Part shown: piece after piece, positions 15,204 to 23,756 of the stretch
Layout of the letters: every line of letters starts with the position of its first letter
Numbering within the stretch: position 1 is the first letter of the stretch
Assembly (NCBI RefSeq): GCF_029167375.1
Contig: NZ_JARFTP010000020.1
Span: forward strand, 1-64,000
Length of the DNA: 64,000 bases
Direction: 5' to 3'
DNA from: Tsukamurella sp. 8F
GTDB lineage: Bacteria > Actinomycetota > Actinomycetes > Mycobacteriales > Mycobacteriaceae
Translations under genes and position numbers: made by a program
Notes under the pieces: model-generated
What the model saw: only the letters and a program-made list of their open reading frames with translations
What the model was told of the DNA's origin: nothing
Database searches by the model: none

Positions 15204-16400
15204 ATGACTCAGCTACGAATCCTCATCAGCGGCGCATCGATCGCCGGCCCCGCCGCCGCACTCCTACTCGCGCGGCAGGGGCACGACGTCACGATCGTCG
15301 AGCGCGCGTCGTCGCTCCGCGGCGGCGGGCAGACCGTGGACCTGCGCGGTGCGGGGCGCACCGTCGTCGAGCGCATGGGACTGACCGCCGCGACCGACGC
15401 GAGGCTCCTGGATCAGCGCGGCATCGCCAAGGTGGATGCACGCGGTAGGCGCGGCGCCGCGATCCCCGTCGAAGCGTTCGGCGGGAACGGCATCGTCTCG
15501 ACGCACGAGATCCTGCGCGGCGATCTGGCGGAGGTACTCGTCGACGCCCTGCACGACGAGGCACCCGACGTCCGGTACCTGTGGGACGACACGGTGACCG
15601 CGATCCGCCAGCGCGACGGCGGCGCCGACGTCGAGTTCTTCAGCGCCGCGGACGACACGTTCGACCTGGTGATCGGCGCCGACGGCCTCACCTCGGCGGT
15701 GCGGCGGGCGGCGTTCGGCCCGGACTCGGAGACGCTCCGACCGATCGGCCTGCGATACGCGTGGTTCACGGCCGACGTCGACGAGGACCTGGACGGCTGG
15801 TACCTGATGCACAACGCGCTCGGCGGCCGGGTGGTCTCGGCCCGTCCGTCACGCACCGGCGCCGGAGTGAAGGCCGGGCTGTCGATACGCGGGAGCGACG
15901 CCACCCGCCGCAGCCGCGAGGAGCAGTACCGGCTGTTCGAGGAGACGTTCGGCGACCTCGGGTGGATCACGCCCCAGCTGCTGACCGCGATGCGTAAAGC
16001 CGACGACTGGGCTTACAACGACCTCGCGCAGGTCAGGCTGGACGGCTGGACGCGTGGCAGGGTGGCACTCGTGGGCGACGCAGGCTACTGTCCCACGCCG
16101 CTCACCGGGCTCGGGACCACACTGGCGCTGGTGGGTGCGTACGTCCTCGCCGGCGAGCTCGGCGGGGCCGCCGGCGACGTCGCGACCGCGCTACAGCGTT
16201 ACGACGCGGTGATGCGGCCGTTCGTCGCGAGGACTCAGGCGCTGCCGCCCTCCGGGGTATCCGGCTACGCACCCAAGAGCCGAATCGGTCTCGCGCTGGG
16301 CGAGCTGAGCTACCGCACCATGAACCACTTCCCCGCCAAGCAGATCTTCGCCTCGCAGTTCGAGAAGGCCGACGGGATCGACCTACCGTCGTACGCCTGA
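15204..16400 (+). CDS. FAD-dependent aromatic-type monooxygenase
   Basis: A 398-residue flavoprotein hydroxylase. The N-terminal Rossmann motif is ISGASIAGPAAALLL with the ADP-binding Glu in VTIVERA. The DG motif follows (VIGADGLTSAVRR), and the GD motif RVALVGDAGYCPTPLTGLG binds the FAD ribityl chain. The fold is that of p-hydroxybenzoate hydroxylase and TetX-like enzymes. ATG 15204 is chosen; TTG 15189 would add five residues. Substrate unknown; a regulated role in oxidising an aromatic compound or antibiotic is likely. Confidence 0.85.
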   Translation: MTQLRILISGASIAGPAAALLLARQGHDVTIVERASSLRGGGQTVDLRGAGRTVVERMGLTAATDARLLDQRGIAKVDARGRRGAAIPVEAFGGNGIVSTHEILRGDLAEVLVDALHDEAPDVRYLWDDTVTAIRQRDGGADVEFFSAADDTFDLVIGADGLTSAVRRAAFGPDSETLRPIGLRYAWFTADVDEDLDGWYLMHNALGGRVVSARPSRTGAGVKAGLSIRGSDATRRSREEQYRLFEETFGDLGWITPQLLTAMRKADDWAYNDLAQVRLDGWTRGRVALVGDAGYCPTPLTGLGTTLALVGAYVLAGELGGAAGDVATALQRYDAVMRPFVARTQALPPSGVSGYAPKSRIGLALGELSYRTMNHFPAKQIFASQFEKADGIDLPSYA

Positions 16401-16438
16401 ACTCCGGCGACCGCGATTCGGGCGGGAGCGGACACGCC

Positions 16439-16472
16439 GAAGGCCCGTCACCCCGGCGGGTGACGGGCCTTC
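16439..16472. terminator. Bidirectional terminator
   Basis: Perfect 15-bp stem GAAGGCCCGTCACCC / GGGTGACGGGCCTTC with a 4-base loop, between the convergent monooxygenase and rplQ genes. Confidence 0.9.
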
Positions 16473-16510
16473 GCTGCGTGCTCCTGCGCTGCGGGCCGGG
16501 CCCGGTCGTG

Positions 16511-17242
16511 CTACTCGGCCTCGTCGGCCTTAGGCTGCTGCGACTTCGGCAGCGAGTAGCCGGCCGCCTCGGCGTCGGCGTCGGTCGCGAACCAGATCTC
16601 GGCCACCGTCGAATCGAAGAACCGGGTACCCGGCTTGTGGTACAGCTTCGAATCGGCGTTGCCCTTGATCGGGAAGCCCTCGGGCGCCTCGTTCGGGTCC
16701 TCGAGCGGCGCGTGCGCACCGGCGGGGAGATCCGAAGCGACCTCGTCGGTCTTCGCGTCGGCCGGAGCCGCGGCGTCCGCGACGGCGTCCTCGGCCTCGA
16801 CGGCCGCGGACTTGGCGGCCGCGGACTTGGCGGCCTGCTGCGACGCGGCGACGCGAGCGGCGCGAGCGCCCTCGGTCGACGCGAGCTGCTCGGTCACCAG
16901 CTCGATGACCGCCATGGGCGCGTTGTCGCCCTTGCGGTTCTCGGTCTTGATGATCCGGGTGTAGCCGCCGCTGCGATCGGCCATCTTGGGCGCGATCTCC
17001 TCGAACAGGACGTGCACGACGTCCTTGTCGCGGATGTCCTTGAGGACCTCGCGACGGTTGGCCAGCTTGCCGTGCTTGGCGTGGCTGATCAGCTTCTCCG
17101 CGTAGGGGCGGAGTCGCTTGGCGCGAGACTCGGTGGTCTGGATGCGGCCGTGCTCGAAAAGCGCAGTGGCGAGGTTCGCCAGGATGTGCTTCTGGTGCGA
17201 GGCCGAGCCGCCCATACGGGCGCCCTTGACGGGCCTAGGCAT
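16511..17242 (-). CDS. rplQ: 50S ribosomal protein L17 with C-terminal extra domain
   Basis: A 243-residue protein. The first 120 residues are canonical L17 ([18 protein letters not shown], then [20 protein letters not shown]). An Ala/Lys/Asp-rich linker follows. The last 65 residues form a distinct module ([17 protein letters not shown], then [18 protein letters not shown]). Bacterial L17 is usually 120-180 residues, so this is long. The module resembles small domains found at the ends of actinobacterial exported nucleases and other proteins. Last gene of the alpha operon. Confidence 0.93.
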   Translation of the reverse strand: MPRPVKGARMGGSASHQKHILANLATALFEHGRIQTTESRAKRLRPYAEKLISHAKHGKLANRREVLKDIRDKDVVHVLFEEIAPKMADRSGGYTRIIKTENRKGDNAPMAVIELVTEQLASTEGARAARVAASQQAAKSAAAKSAAVEAEDAVADAAAPADAKTDEVASDLPAGAHAPLEDPNEAPEGFPIKGNADSKLYHKPGTRFFDSTVAEIWFATDADAEAAGYSLPKSQQPKADEAE

Positions 17243-17271
17243 TGTTTACTCCCTGTGGTGAAAAGTTGGCT

Positions 17272-18330
17272 TTAGAGCTGCTCGGTCTCGGCATAGTCCT
17301 GGTCGCCGCCGTCCTCGTTCGAGAACGAAGGCTCATCGCTCCAGGTGCCCGTGGCCGGGTCGTACCCGTCGACCTGCGACGGATCGAACGACGCCGGGCT
17401 GTCCTTGAGCGCCAGGCCGAGCGAGTGCAGCTTGACCTTGACCTCGTCGATGGACTTCTGCCCGAAGTTGCGGATGTCGAGCAGATCCGACTCGGTGCGG
17501 GCCACCAGCTCGCCCACGGTGTGCACACCCTCGCGCTTGAGGCAGTTGTACGAACGCACCGTCAGATCGAGGTCCTCGATCGGCAGCGAGAACGACGCGA
17601 TGTGGTCGGCCTCGGCCGGCGACGGCCCGATCTCGATTCCCTCGGCCTCGACGTTGAGCTCCCGGGCGAGCCCGAACAGCTCGACCAGCGTCTTGCCCGC
17701 CGATGCCAGCGCGTCGCGCGCAGTCATCGAGTTCTTGGTCTCGACGTCCAGGACCAGGCGGTCGAAGTCGGTGCGCTGCTCGACGCGGGTGGCCTCGACC
17801 TTGTAGGTCACCTTGAGCACCGGCGAGTAGATCGAGTCGACGGGGATGCGGCCGATCTCGGCCCCCGTCGCCTTGTTCTGCACGGCCGGCACGTAGCCGC
17901 GGCCACGCTCGACGACCAGCTCGATCTCGAGCTTGCCCTTGTCGTTCAGCGTCGCGATGTGCATGTCGGGGTTGTGCACGGTGACCGACGCCGGCGGGAC
18001 GATGTCCCCCGCGGTGACGGTGCCCGGGCCCTGCTTCCGCACGTACATCGTGACCGGCTCGTCGTCCTCCGACGACACGACCAGGCCCTTGAGGTTCAGG
18101 ATGATGTCGGTGACATCCTCCTTCACACCGGGAACGGTGGTGAACTCGTGCAGCACACCGTCGATGCGGATGCTGGTGACGGCCGCGCCGGGGATCGACG
18201 ACAGCAGCGTGCGCCGGAGCGAGTTGCCGAGGGTGTACCCGAAACCGGGCTCCAGTGGCTCGATGACGAACTTCGAACGCGCCTCGGAGATGACCTCTTC
18301 GCTCAGGGTGGGTCGCTGCGAGATGAGCAT
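17272..18330 (-). CDS. rpoA: RNA polymerase alpha subunit
   Basis: A 352-residue protein. The N-terminal dimerisation domain starts [13 protein letters not shown] and contains [18 protein letters not shown]. The C-terminal domain ([20 protein letters not shown], then [14 protein letters not shown]) contacts UP elements and activators. An acidic tail ends the protein. Start ATG at 18330. Standard place between rpsD and rplQ. Confidence 0.98.
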   Translation of the reverse strand: MLISQRPTLSEEVISEARSKFVIEPLEPGFGYTLGNSLRRTLLSSIPGAAVTSIRIDGVLHEFTTVPGVKEDVTDIILNLKGLVVSSEDDEPVTMYVRKQGPGTVTAGDIVPPASVTVHNPDMHIATLNDKGKLEIELVVERGRGYVPAVQNKATGAEIGRIPVDSIYSPVLKVTYKVEATRVEQRTDFDRLVLDVETKNSMTARDALASAGKTLVELFGLARELNVEAEGIEIGPSPAEADHIASFSLPIEDLDLTVRSYNCLKREGVHTVGELVARTESDLLDIRNFGQKSIDEVKVKLHSLGLALKDSPASFDPSQVDGYDPATGTWSDEPSFSNEDGGDQDYAETEQL

Positions 18331-18467
18331 TTGTGAACTTCCTTCGTGTCGGGGCGTCCGCTATATGACGCCCAACGAGGCCGTCGACGGTGCTGTCGGC
18401 GGGCTGGAGGTCGCGCCCGCGCGCTGGTAGGGCTGGGCCCTGCCGTCCGCGCGGACGCTCCGCTCCC

Positions 18468-19073
18468 TTACTTCGAGTAGTACTCGACGATGAGCTGCTC
18501 CTGGAATGGGACGTCGATCTGTTCCCGCTCCGGGACGCGGTGCACCAGGATCCGCAGGGTCGAGGGCACGACCTGGAGCCAGCCCGGGACCGGACGATCG
18601 CCGACGAGCTCCTTGGCGATCTGGAACGGTGTGGTGCCCAGCGACTTCGGGCGGACGTCGATGATGTCGTACTGCGAGACGCGGTACGACGGCACGTCGA
18701 CGCGCACGCCGTTGACCAGGAAGTGACCGTGCGTCACCAGCTGGCGAGCCTGACGGCGCGTGCGCGCCAGGCCGGCGCGGTACACGACGTTGTCGAGCCG
18801 GGTCTCAAGGATCTGCAGCAGCGCGTCGCCGGTCTTACCGGTGGCACGGTTGGCCTCCTGGTAGTAGCGGGAGAACTGCTTCTCCATGACGCCGTACAGG
18901 AAGCGCGCCTTCTGCTTCTCCTGCAGCTGGAGCAGGTACTCGCTCTCCTTGATCCGCGCGCGGCCGTGCTGGCCGGGCGGGTAGGGGCGACGCTCGAACG
19001 CCTGATCTCCGCCGACGAGGTCGACGCGCAGACGACGGGACTTACGGGTTACAGGGCCGGTATAACGAGCCAT
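18468..19073 (-). CDS. rpsD: 30S ribosomal protein S4
   Basis: A 201-residue protein with the S4 RNA-binding domain (LDNVVYRAGLARTRRQARQL, VTHGHFLVNGVRVDVPSY). It begins MARYTGPVTRKSRRL as in other Actinobacteria, and no cysteine cluster is seen at the N-terminus (zinc-free form). Primary 16S binder and a regulator of the alpha operon in E. coli. A 137-bp gap separates it from rpoA. Confidence 0.98.
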   Translation of the reverse strand: MARYTGPVTRKSRRLRVDLVGGDQAFERRPYPPGQHGRARIKESEYLLQLQEKQKARFLYGVMEKQFSRYYQEANRATGKTGDALLQILETRLDNVVYRAGLARTRRQARQLVTHGHFLVNGVRVDVPSYRVSQYDIIDVRPKSLGTTPFQIAKELVGDRPVPGWLQVVPSTLRILVHRVPEREQIDVPFQEQLIVEYYSK

Positions 19074-19094
19074 TGTTCTTCTCTCCTACCTTCC

Positions 19095-19508
19095 CTAGAC
19101 CCGACGCCGCTTGGGCGGACGGCAGCCGTTGTGCGGCTGCGGCGTGACGTCGGAGATCGTGCCGACCTCCAGGCCGGCGGCCTGCAGCGAGCGGATCGCG
19201 GTCTCGCGGCCCGAGCCCGGGCCCTTGACGAAGACGTCGACCTTCTTGACGCCGTGCTCCTGCGCCTTGCGGGCGGCACTCTCGGCGGCCAGCTGGGCGG
19301 CGAACGGGGTCGACTTGCGCGAGCCCTTGAAACCGACGTGCCCCGAGGAGGCCCAGGAGATCACGTTGCCGTTGGGATCGGTGATGGACACGATCGTGTT
19401 GTTGAACGTGCTCTTGATGTGTGCGTTGCCGTGCGGGACGTTCTTCTTCTCGCGACGCCGCGAGGCGCCCTTCTTCGCACCGGTCGCGGCGCGGGACTTC
19501 GGAGGCAT
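19095..19508 (-). CDS. rpsK: 30S ribosomal protein S11
   Basis: A 137-residue protein. It has the basic N-terminus ([20 protein letters not shown]), [20 protein letters not shown] in the middle and a C-terminus [11 protein letters not shown]. It sits on the platform next to S18 and S21. The start overlaps the rpsM stop by one base (TAATG), so the two are translationally coupled. Confidence 0.98.
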   Translation of the reverse strand: MPPKSRAATGAKKGASRRREKKNVPHGNAHIKSTFNNTIVSITDPNGNVISWASSGHVGFKGSRKSTPFAAQLAAESAARKAQEHGVKKVDVFVKGPGSGRETAIRSLQAAGLEVGTISDVTPQPHNGCRPPKRRRV

Positions 19509-19879
19509 TACTTCTTCTTTCCGGCGATGGTCTTCTTCGGACCCTTACGGGTGCGAGCGTTGGTCTTGGTGCGCTGGCCACGCACGGGCAGGCCACGGCG
19601 GTGGCGGATGCCCTGGTAGCACTGGATCTCGATCTTGCGACGGATGTCGGCCTGCACCTCACGGCGCAGGTCGCCCTCGACCTTGAACTCGGTCGACTCG
19701 ATGTAGTCGCGGAGCTTGGTCAGATCCTCGTCACTCAGGTCCTTGCTGCGCAGGTCCGGGCTGACGCCGGTTGCGTCCAGAATCTCGTGTGAGCGGGTAC
19801 GGCCGATGCCGTAGATGTAGGTCAGCGCGATCTCCATACGCTTCTCACGCGGGAGATCGACACCCATGAGGCGTGCCAT
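19508..19879 (-). CDS. rpsM: 30S ribosomal protein S13
   Basis: A 123-residue protein. [20 protein letters not shown] is the N-terminal signature, [14 protein letters not shown] follows, and the C-terminus is basic ([18 protein letters not shown]). It contacts the A-site finger and 5S-side of the 50S head bridge. Coupled to rpsK through TAATG. Confidence 0.98.
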   Translation of the reverse strand: MARLMGVDLPREKRMEIALTYIYGIGRTRSHEILDATGVSPDLRSKDLSDEDLTKLRDYIESTEFKVEGDLRREVQADIRRKIEIQCYQGIRHRRGLPVRGQRTKTNARTRKGPKKTIAGKKK

Positions 19880-20057
19880 ATCAGGCGGTTTCCTTCTTCT
19901 ATGCGGAGGTGTTCTCCCCGTCCGTCCTCGGTGGGCCCGGTGCTTTCACACCGGCCGAGGCCCCGGCCTCCGTGCCGAGGGTGGGCGAGGGCCGTATGCC
20001 CTCGCTGAGGCGGAGAGGTCTTCTGTCAGTCCAAGCGGAGTCCGCTCGAAGTGGTTG

Positions 20058-20171
20058 CTACCCCTGACGCTGCTTGTGGCGCAGGTTGGAGCAGATCACC
20101 ATGACCCGGCCGTTGCGGCGGATCACCTTGCACTTCTCGCAGATCGGCTTGACGCTGGGGTTGACCTTCAC
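20058..20171 (-). CDS. rpmJ: 50S ribosomal protein L36 (zinc form)
   Basis: A 37-residue protein from GTG 20171, reading [20 protein letters not shown] and ending RHKQRQG. C-x2-C, a further Cys and a His make the zinc site of the C-plus form. Its size and sequence match actinobacterial L36, whose gene usually follows infA. Here about 1.1 kb including a protease gene separates it from infA. Confidence 0.95.
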   Translation of the reverse strand: MKVNPSVKPICEKCKVIRRNGRVMVICSNLRHKQRQG

Positions 20172-20270
20172 GTCAGTCCAATCGATCTGTTCGGTTTTCC
20201 CGTCGACCCGGGCGGGCCTACGGGGCTACGATGCGGACACGGGAGAACCCGCGCACGCACGCGACGATCC

Positions 20271-20299
20271 AGTCTACGCGCGCGCCGTCGTATACCCAA
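20271..20299 (-). promoter_or_regulatory. Promoter of the rpmJ-rpsM-rpsK-rpsD-rpoA-rplQ operon
   Basis: Minus strand TTGGGT (20294-20299), 17-bp spacer, TAGACT (20271-20276), about 100 bp upstream of rpmJ. Confidence 0.65.
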
Positions 20300-20369
20300 A
20301 TCCACGCCCGTCGACCAGTCGCGCACGACTTCCGGGGATGCTAGGTTCCTCAGTCGAGACACACAGTAT

Positions 20370-20392
20370 TCTCGTTCGTGTTAACAACGAGA
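20370..20392. repeat. Inverted repeat upstream of the protease gene
   Basis: TCTCGTT, 9-base spacer, AACGAGA. It lies 44 bp before the protease start and could be an operator or the rest of a hairpin. Confidence 0.4.
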
Positions 20393-20435
20393 CGCCGCAC
20401 CGGCGCCGGAGCCACCACGACAGACAGGGTCGTTC

Positions 20436-21188
20436 ATGCCTTCTCATCTGAAGAACACGACGCGACGCGCCGCGGTTCTCGGCGCGGTCACCATCGGCGT
20501 CACGGCGGCGGCCGTGAGCACCGTCGCCGCCCCGGCCTCGGCCGCCAAGGTCTCCGTCGGCCCCGGGGCCGAGATCGCCGTCGTCGCCCAGAAGCTCGGC
20601 CCGCACAGCGCCAACGTCAACCAGTGCACGCTGGGCTTCGTAGCGACGAAGCCGGGCGGCCAGAAGGTCGGCGTCACCGCGGGGCACTGCGGTAAGGCCG
20701 GCCAGCAGGTGGCCGTGAAGGACCTCTCCGGGCAGGCGCAGCTGGTCGTCGTCGGCAAGGTCTCGCGCTCTACCAACCCGCCCACGAAGAAGGGCGCCGA
20801 CGGCCGTCTCATGGCCGGCAACCCCAACATCCCCGACTGGGCGACCATCGACTTCGTCAAGGGTGTTCCGCTGAGCAGTTCCCTCGGACCCGTGCATCCG
20901 ACGAAGGTGGCCAAGGCCGCCGTCGGCGACCAGGTCTGCCATCAGGGCATCACCACCGGATGGCGCTGCGGGAAGGTCGTGGCCGTGTCCGGCCACCGCG
21001 TCCTGACCGACGTCATCCTGCGCCCGGGCGACAGCGGCGGACCGTTCGTCCGCAAGTCCGACGGTGCGGCGGTCGGCATCGCGAGCACCGCGGATAAGCC
21101 GGACACCAGCCGCGGCAAGGAGTACTCCGAGTTCATCGACCTCGGCTTCGTGTTCGGCCAGGCCGGAGGCCTCACGCTGGCGAGCTGA
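20436..21188 (+). CDS. Secreted chymotrypsin-like serine protease (S1 family)
   Basis: A 250-residue protein with a Sec signal peptide (twin Arg near the start, hydrophobic core, cut after a PASAA-type site near residue 32). Catalytic triad: His in VTAGHCGK, Asp in PDWATIDFV, Ser in RPGDSGGPF. Paired cysteines (NQCTLGF with GHCG, and VCHQG with WRCGK) suggest two disulfides in the exported enzyme. It stands alone on the plus strand between infA and rpmJ, and has a paralogue at 53604-54314. Substrate unknown. Confidence 0.88.
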   Translation: MPSHLKNTTRRAAVLGAVTIGVTAAAVSTVAAPASAAKVSVGPGAEIAVVAQKLGPHSANVNQCTLGFVATKPGGQKVGVTAGHCGKAGQQVAVKDLSGQAQLVVVGKVSRSTNPPTKKGADGRLMAGNPNIPDWATIDFVKGVPLSSSLGPVHPTKVAKAAVGDQVCHQGITTGWRCGKVVAVSGHRVLTDVILRPGDSGGPFVRKSDGAAVGIASTADKPDTSRGKEYSEFIDLGFVFGQAGGLTLAS

Positions 21189-21249
21189 TCCCGGCCTGGG
21201 CGGCTACCCGGTCCACGGGTGCGCCGCACAGGCCCAGACACCACGAATA

Positions 21250-21273
21250 GGGCCACCCCGTGCGGGGTGGCCC
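21250..21273. terminator. Bidirectional terminator
   Basis: GGGCCACCCC / GGGGTGGCCC, 10-bp perfect stem with 4-base loop between the convergent protease and infA genes. Confidence 0.85.
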
Positions 21274-21297
21274 TCGGTGCTCTTGCGAGCGGTCCGC

Positions 21298-21519
21298 CTA
21301 CTTGTAGCGGTAGACGATCCGGCCGCGGGTCAGATCGTAGGGCGAGAGTTCGACCACGACGCGATCCTCCGGCAGGATTCGGATGTAGTGCTGGCGCATC
21401 TTTCCACTGATGTGCGCGAGCACCTTGTGACCGTTCTCCAGCTCGATGCGGAACATGGCGTTCGGCAACGGCTCGACGACCCGGCCCTCGACCTCGATGG
21501 CTCCGTCCTTCTTGGCCAT
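21298..21519 (-). CDS. infA: Translation initiation factor IF-1
   Basis: A 73-residue OB-fold protein starting [20 protein letters not shown] and ending [11 protein letters not shown]. Length and sequence are standard for Actinobacteria. It binds the A site of the 30S subunit during initiation. It has its own promoter at 21614-21642 and is followed by a terminator, so it is probably monocistronic here. Confidence 0.98.
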   Translation of the reverse strand: MAKKDGAIEVEGRVVEPLPNAMFRIELENGHKVLAHISGKMRQHYIRILPEDRVVVELSPYDLTRGRIVYRYK

Positions 21520-21613
21520 ACCCTCCACGATTCTTCTCGTCGGCCCCGCCCGGCGCGGGACCACATTCCCTGCTGCGCAGGGGCGGCATCAACTGCTGCC
21601 GTACCGTTGGCCG

Positions 21614-21642
21614 ATCTTACGCGTCGGGAGGGTCCTCGCCAA
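21614..21642 (-). promoter_or_regulatory. infA promoter overlapping the 3' end of the NUDIX gene
   Basis: Minus strand TTGGCG (21637-21642), 17-bp spacer, TAAGAT (21614-21619). The first three bases of the -10 are the NUDIX gene's stop codon. Confidence 0.7.
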
Positions 21643-22150
21643 AAGCAGCACGAGCCGTGACCAGGCCCAGCGCCATCTCCACCGAATCGGGTACGAAGTC
21701 GGACGGGTCGGCACGGATCGCCTCCACCAGGCCGTCGACGGTCATCCACCCACCCGACTCGACCTCCTCCGGCTGCCACACGATGTCGCCGCCATAGACA
21801 CACTCGTACTGGAAGCACACGAACCTGGTCGTGGGGTCCTCGTACTGCCGGACGCCGAGGCGACGCAACGGTACCCCGTGCACGCCCAGCTCCTCGAACG
21901 CCTCGCGCGCGGCACCGTCGTCGGGCTCCTCGCCCGCGAGCAGCACTCCCCCGCAACAGAAGTCGCGCAGCCCCGGGTAGACGTCCTTGGTCGCGGTACG
22001 GCGGTGCACGTAGACCCGGCCGGAAGGGTGGTACACGAGGACACCCGTCGCCCCGTGCCGCAGGTTCTCCGCGCGCACTCGCACCCGCCGGGCCGAGCCG
22101 CACACCGCGCCGCCGGAGTCGAACAGCGCCACCACCTCGTCGTCCGCCAC
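21617..22150 (-). CDS. NUDIX hydrolase
   Basis: A 177-residue protein. The Nudix box is complete, from GGVLLAGEEPDDGAAREA into FEELGV, with the metal-binding REAFEE. The upstream part (VYVHRRTATKDVYPGLRDF) resembles isopentenyl-diphosphate isomerase-like and YfcD-type NUDIX proteins. Substrate cannot be told. It is read in the same direction as infA and its stop is inside the infA promoter. Confidence 0.9.
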   Translation of the reverse strand: MADDEVVALFDSGGAVCGSARRVRVRAENLRHGATGVLVYHPSGRVYVHRRTATKDVYPGLRDFCCGGVLLAGEEPDDGAAREAFEELGVHGVPLRRLGVRQYEDPTTRFVCFQYECVYGGDIVWQPEEVESGGWMTVDGLVEAIRADPSDFVPDSVEMALGLVTARAAFGEDPPDA

Positions 22151-22246
22151 CCCTCGATGACACCACAGACGGCGTCACGACACGGCACGCCCGGCCGGGA
22201 GTCGTATTGACGCAAACCCTTCCCAACGCCCGCTACTCGAGGTTTC

Positions 22247-23578
22247 ATGTCGGCCATGACGAATCCGGACGGTCCCACCTGGCACTTCGAGACGACGCAG
22301 GTCCACGCGGGCCAAGCGCCCGACGCTGCGACCAACGCGCGCGCACTGCCGATATACCAGACCACCTCGTACACCTTCGACAGCACCGACCACGCGGCGG
22401 CCCTGTTCGGCCTCGCCGAGCCGGGCAACATCTACACCCGCATCATGAACCCCACGCAGGACGCGGTCGAGCAGCGGATCGCAGCGCTCGAGGGCGGTGT
22501 AGCCGCGCTGCTCCTCGCATCCGGCCAGTCGGCGACCACGCTCGCACTGCTGAACGTCGCGGAGGCTGGAGACCACGTCGTCTCCAGCCCCTACCTGTAC
22601 GGCGGCACGTACAACCTGCTGCACTACACGTTCGCCAAGCTCGGCGTGGAGATCACGTTCGTCGACGACCCCGACGACCTCGAGCAGTGGCGCGCCGCGA
22701 TCCGCCCCAACACCCGCGCATTCTTCGGTGAGACCATCGCCAACCCACGCGGCCACATCCTCGACCTCGAAGGGATCTCCGGCGTCGCGCACGAGGCCGG
22801 CATCCCGCTCATCGTCGACAACACCGTGGCGACGCCGTACCTGCTGCGGCCGCTCGAACACGGTGCGGACATCGTGGTCCACTCCGCGACCAAGTACCTC
22901 GGCGGGCACGGCTCGGCGATCGCGGGCGTCATCGTCGACGGCGGCACCTTCGACTGGACCCAGGGGCGCCACGCGAACTTCACGACCCCCGATCCCTCGT
23001 ACCACGGCGTCGTGTTCGCCGAGCTGGGCCCGCCCGCATACGCGCTCAAGGCACGCGTGCAGTTGCTGCGCGACCTCGGGCCCGCGGTCGCGCCGTTCAA
23101 CGCGTTCCTCATCGCCCAGGGCCTCGAGACCCTGAGCCTTCGGGTCGAGCGGCATGTCGAGAACGCCGCCAAGGTCGCCGAATTCGTGCAGGCCACCGAC
23201 GGCGTCACCGAGGTCTACTACCCCGGTCTGGCGTCGTCGCCGTTCAACGGCCGCGCGCAGCAGTTGCTACCGAAGGGCACGGGCGCGATCGTCAGCTTCG
23301 AGCTCGCTGGAGGCGTCCCCGCAGGCAAGGCCTTTGTCGACGCCCTCCAGCTGCACAGCCACGTCGCCAATATCGGGGACGTGCGCTCGCTGGTCATCCA
23401 CCCGGCGTCGACCACGCATCAGCAGCTGTCCGAGCAGGAGCAGCTCGAATCGGGCGTCACGCCCGGCCTGGTGCGCCTCGCGGTAGGCATCGAGCACATC
23501 GACGACATCATCGCCGACCTGAGGCTCGGCTTCGAGGCCGCCGCCAAGGCGGGCGCGACCGCGGGCGCCGCGAGCTGA
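22247..23578 (+). CDS. metY: O-acetylhomoserine aminocarboxypropyltransferase
   Basis: A 443-residue PLP enzyme of the Cys/Met metabolism family. The internal aldimine Lys is in VVHSATKYLGGH. YTRIMNPTQDAVEQRIAALE and GDHVVSSPYLYGGTYNLL are O-acetylhomoserine sulfhydrylase signatures, and the length matches MetY (about 430). It makes homocysteine from O-acetylhomoserine and sulfide. It stands alone on the plus strand; no metX or metH is next to it. ATG 22247 has AGG upstream; ATG 22256 is an alternative. Confidence 0.92.
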   Translation: MSAMTNPDGPTWHFETTQVHAGQAPDAATNARALPIYQTTSYTFDSTDHAAALFGLAEPGNIYTRIMNPTQDAVEQRIAALEGGVAALLLASGQSATTLALLNVAEAGDHVVSSPYLYGGTYNLLHYTFAKLGVEITFVDDPDDLEQWRAAIRPNTRAFFGETIANPRGHILDLEGISGVAHEAGIPLIVDNTVATPYLLRPLEHGADIVVHSATKYLGGHGSAIAGVIVDGGTFDWTQGRHANFTTPDPSYHGVVFAELGPPAYALKARVQLLRDLGPAVAPFNAFLIAQGLETLSLRVERHVENAAKVAEFVQATDGVTEVYYPGLASSPFNGRAQQLLPKGTGAIVSFELAGGVPAGKAFVDALQLHSHVANIGDVRSLVIHPASTTHQQLSEQEQLESGVTPGLVRLAVGIEHIDDIIADLRLGFEAAAKAGATAGAAS

Positions 23579-23598
23579 CATGAGCGCACGCTCGCGCC

Positions 23599-23630
23599 GA
23601 GTGGCGCCGCCCGCACCGGCGGCGCCACTC
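23599..23630. terminator. Terminator after metY
   Basis: Perfect 13-bp stem GAGTGGCGCCGCC / GGCGGCGCCACTC, 6-base loop, between convergent metY and the sigma-factor gene. Confidence 0.85.
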
Positions 23631-23756
23631 CGCCCGGCGACTCCGCGGTCGCCGGCACCTGATCGCCGGCCCGCACCCGACGGCGCCTCACGCGCGTTCT
23701 GGGCGGTCATCCTCCAGCGCGTGGTGCTGTAGGTACTGTCACCGCTCCAGGTACTG

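Noticed and set aside
17242-18336. 364-codon plus-strand reading frame opposite rpoA
   Set aside because: Antisense shadow of rpoA; His/Asp/Arg-rich translation without domain character.
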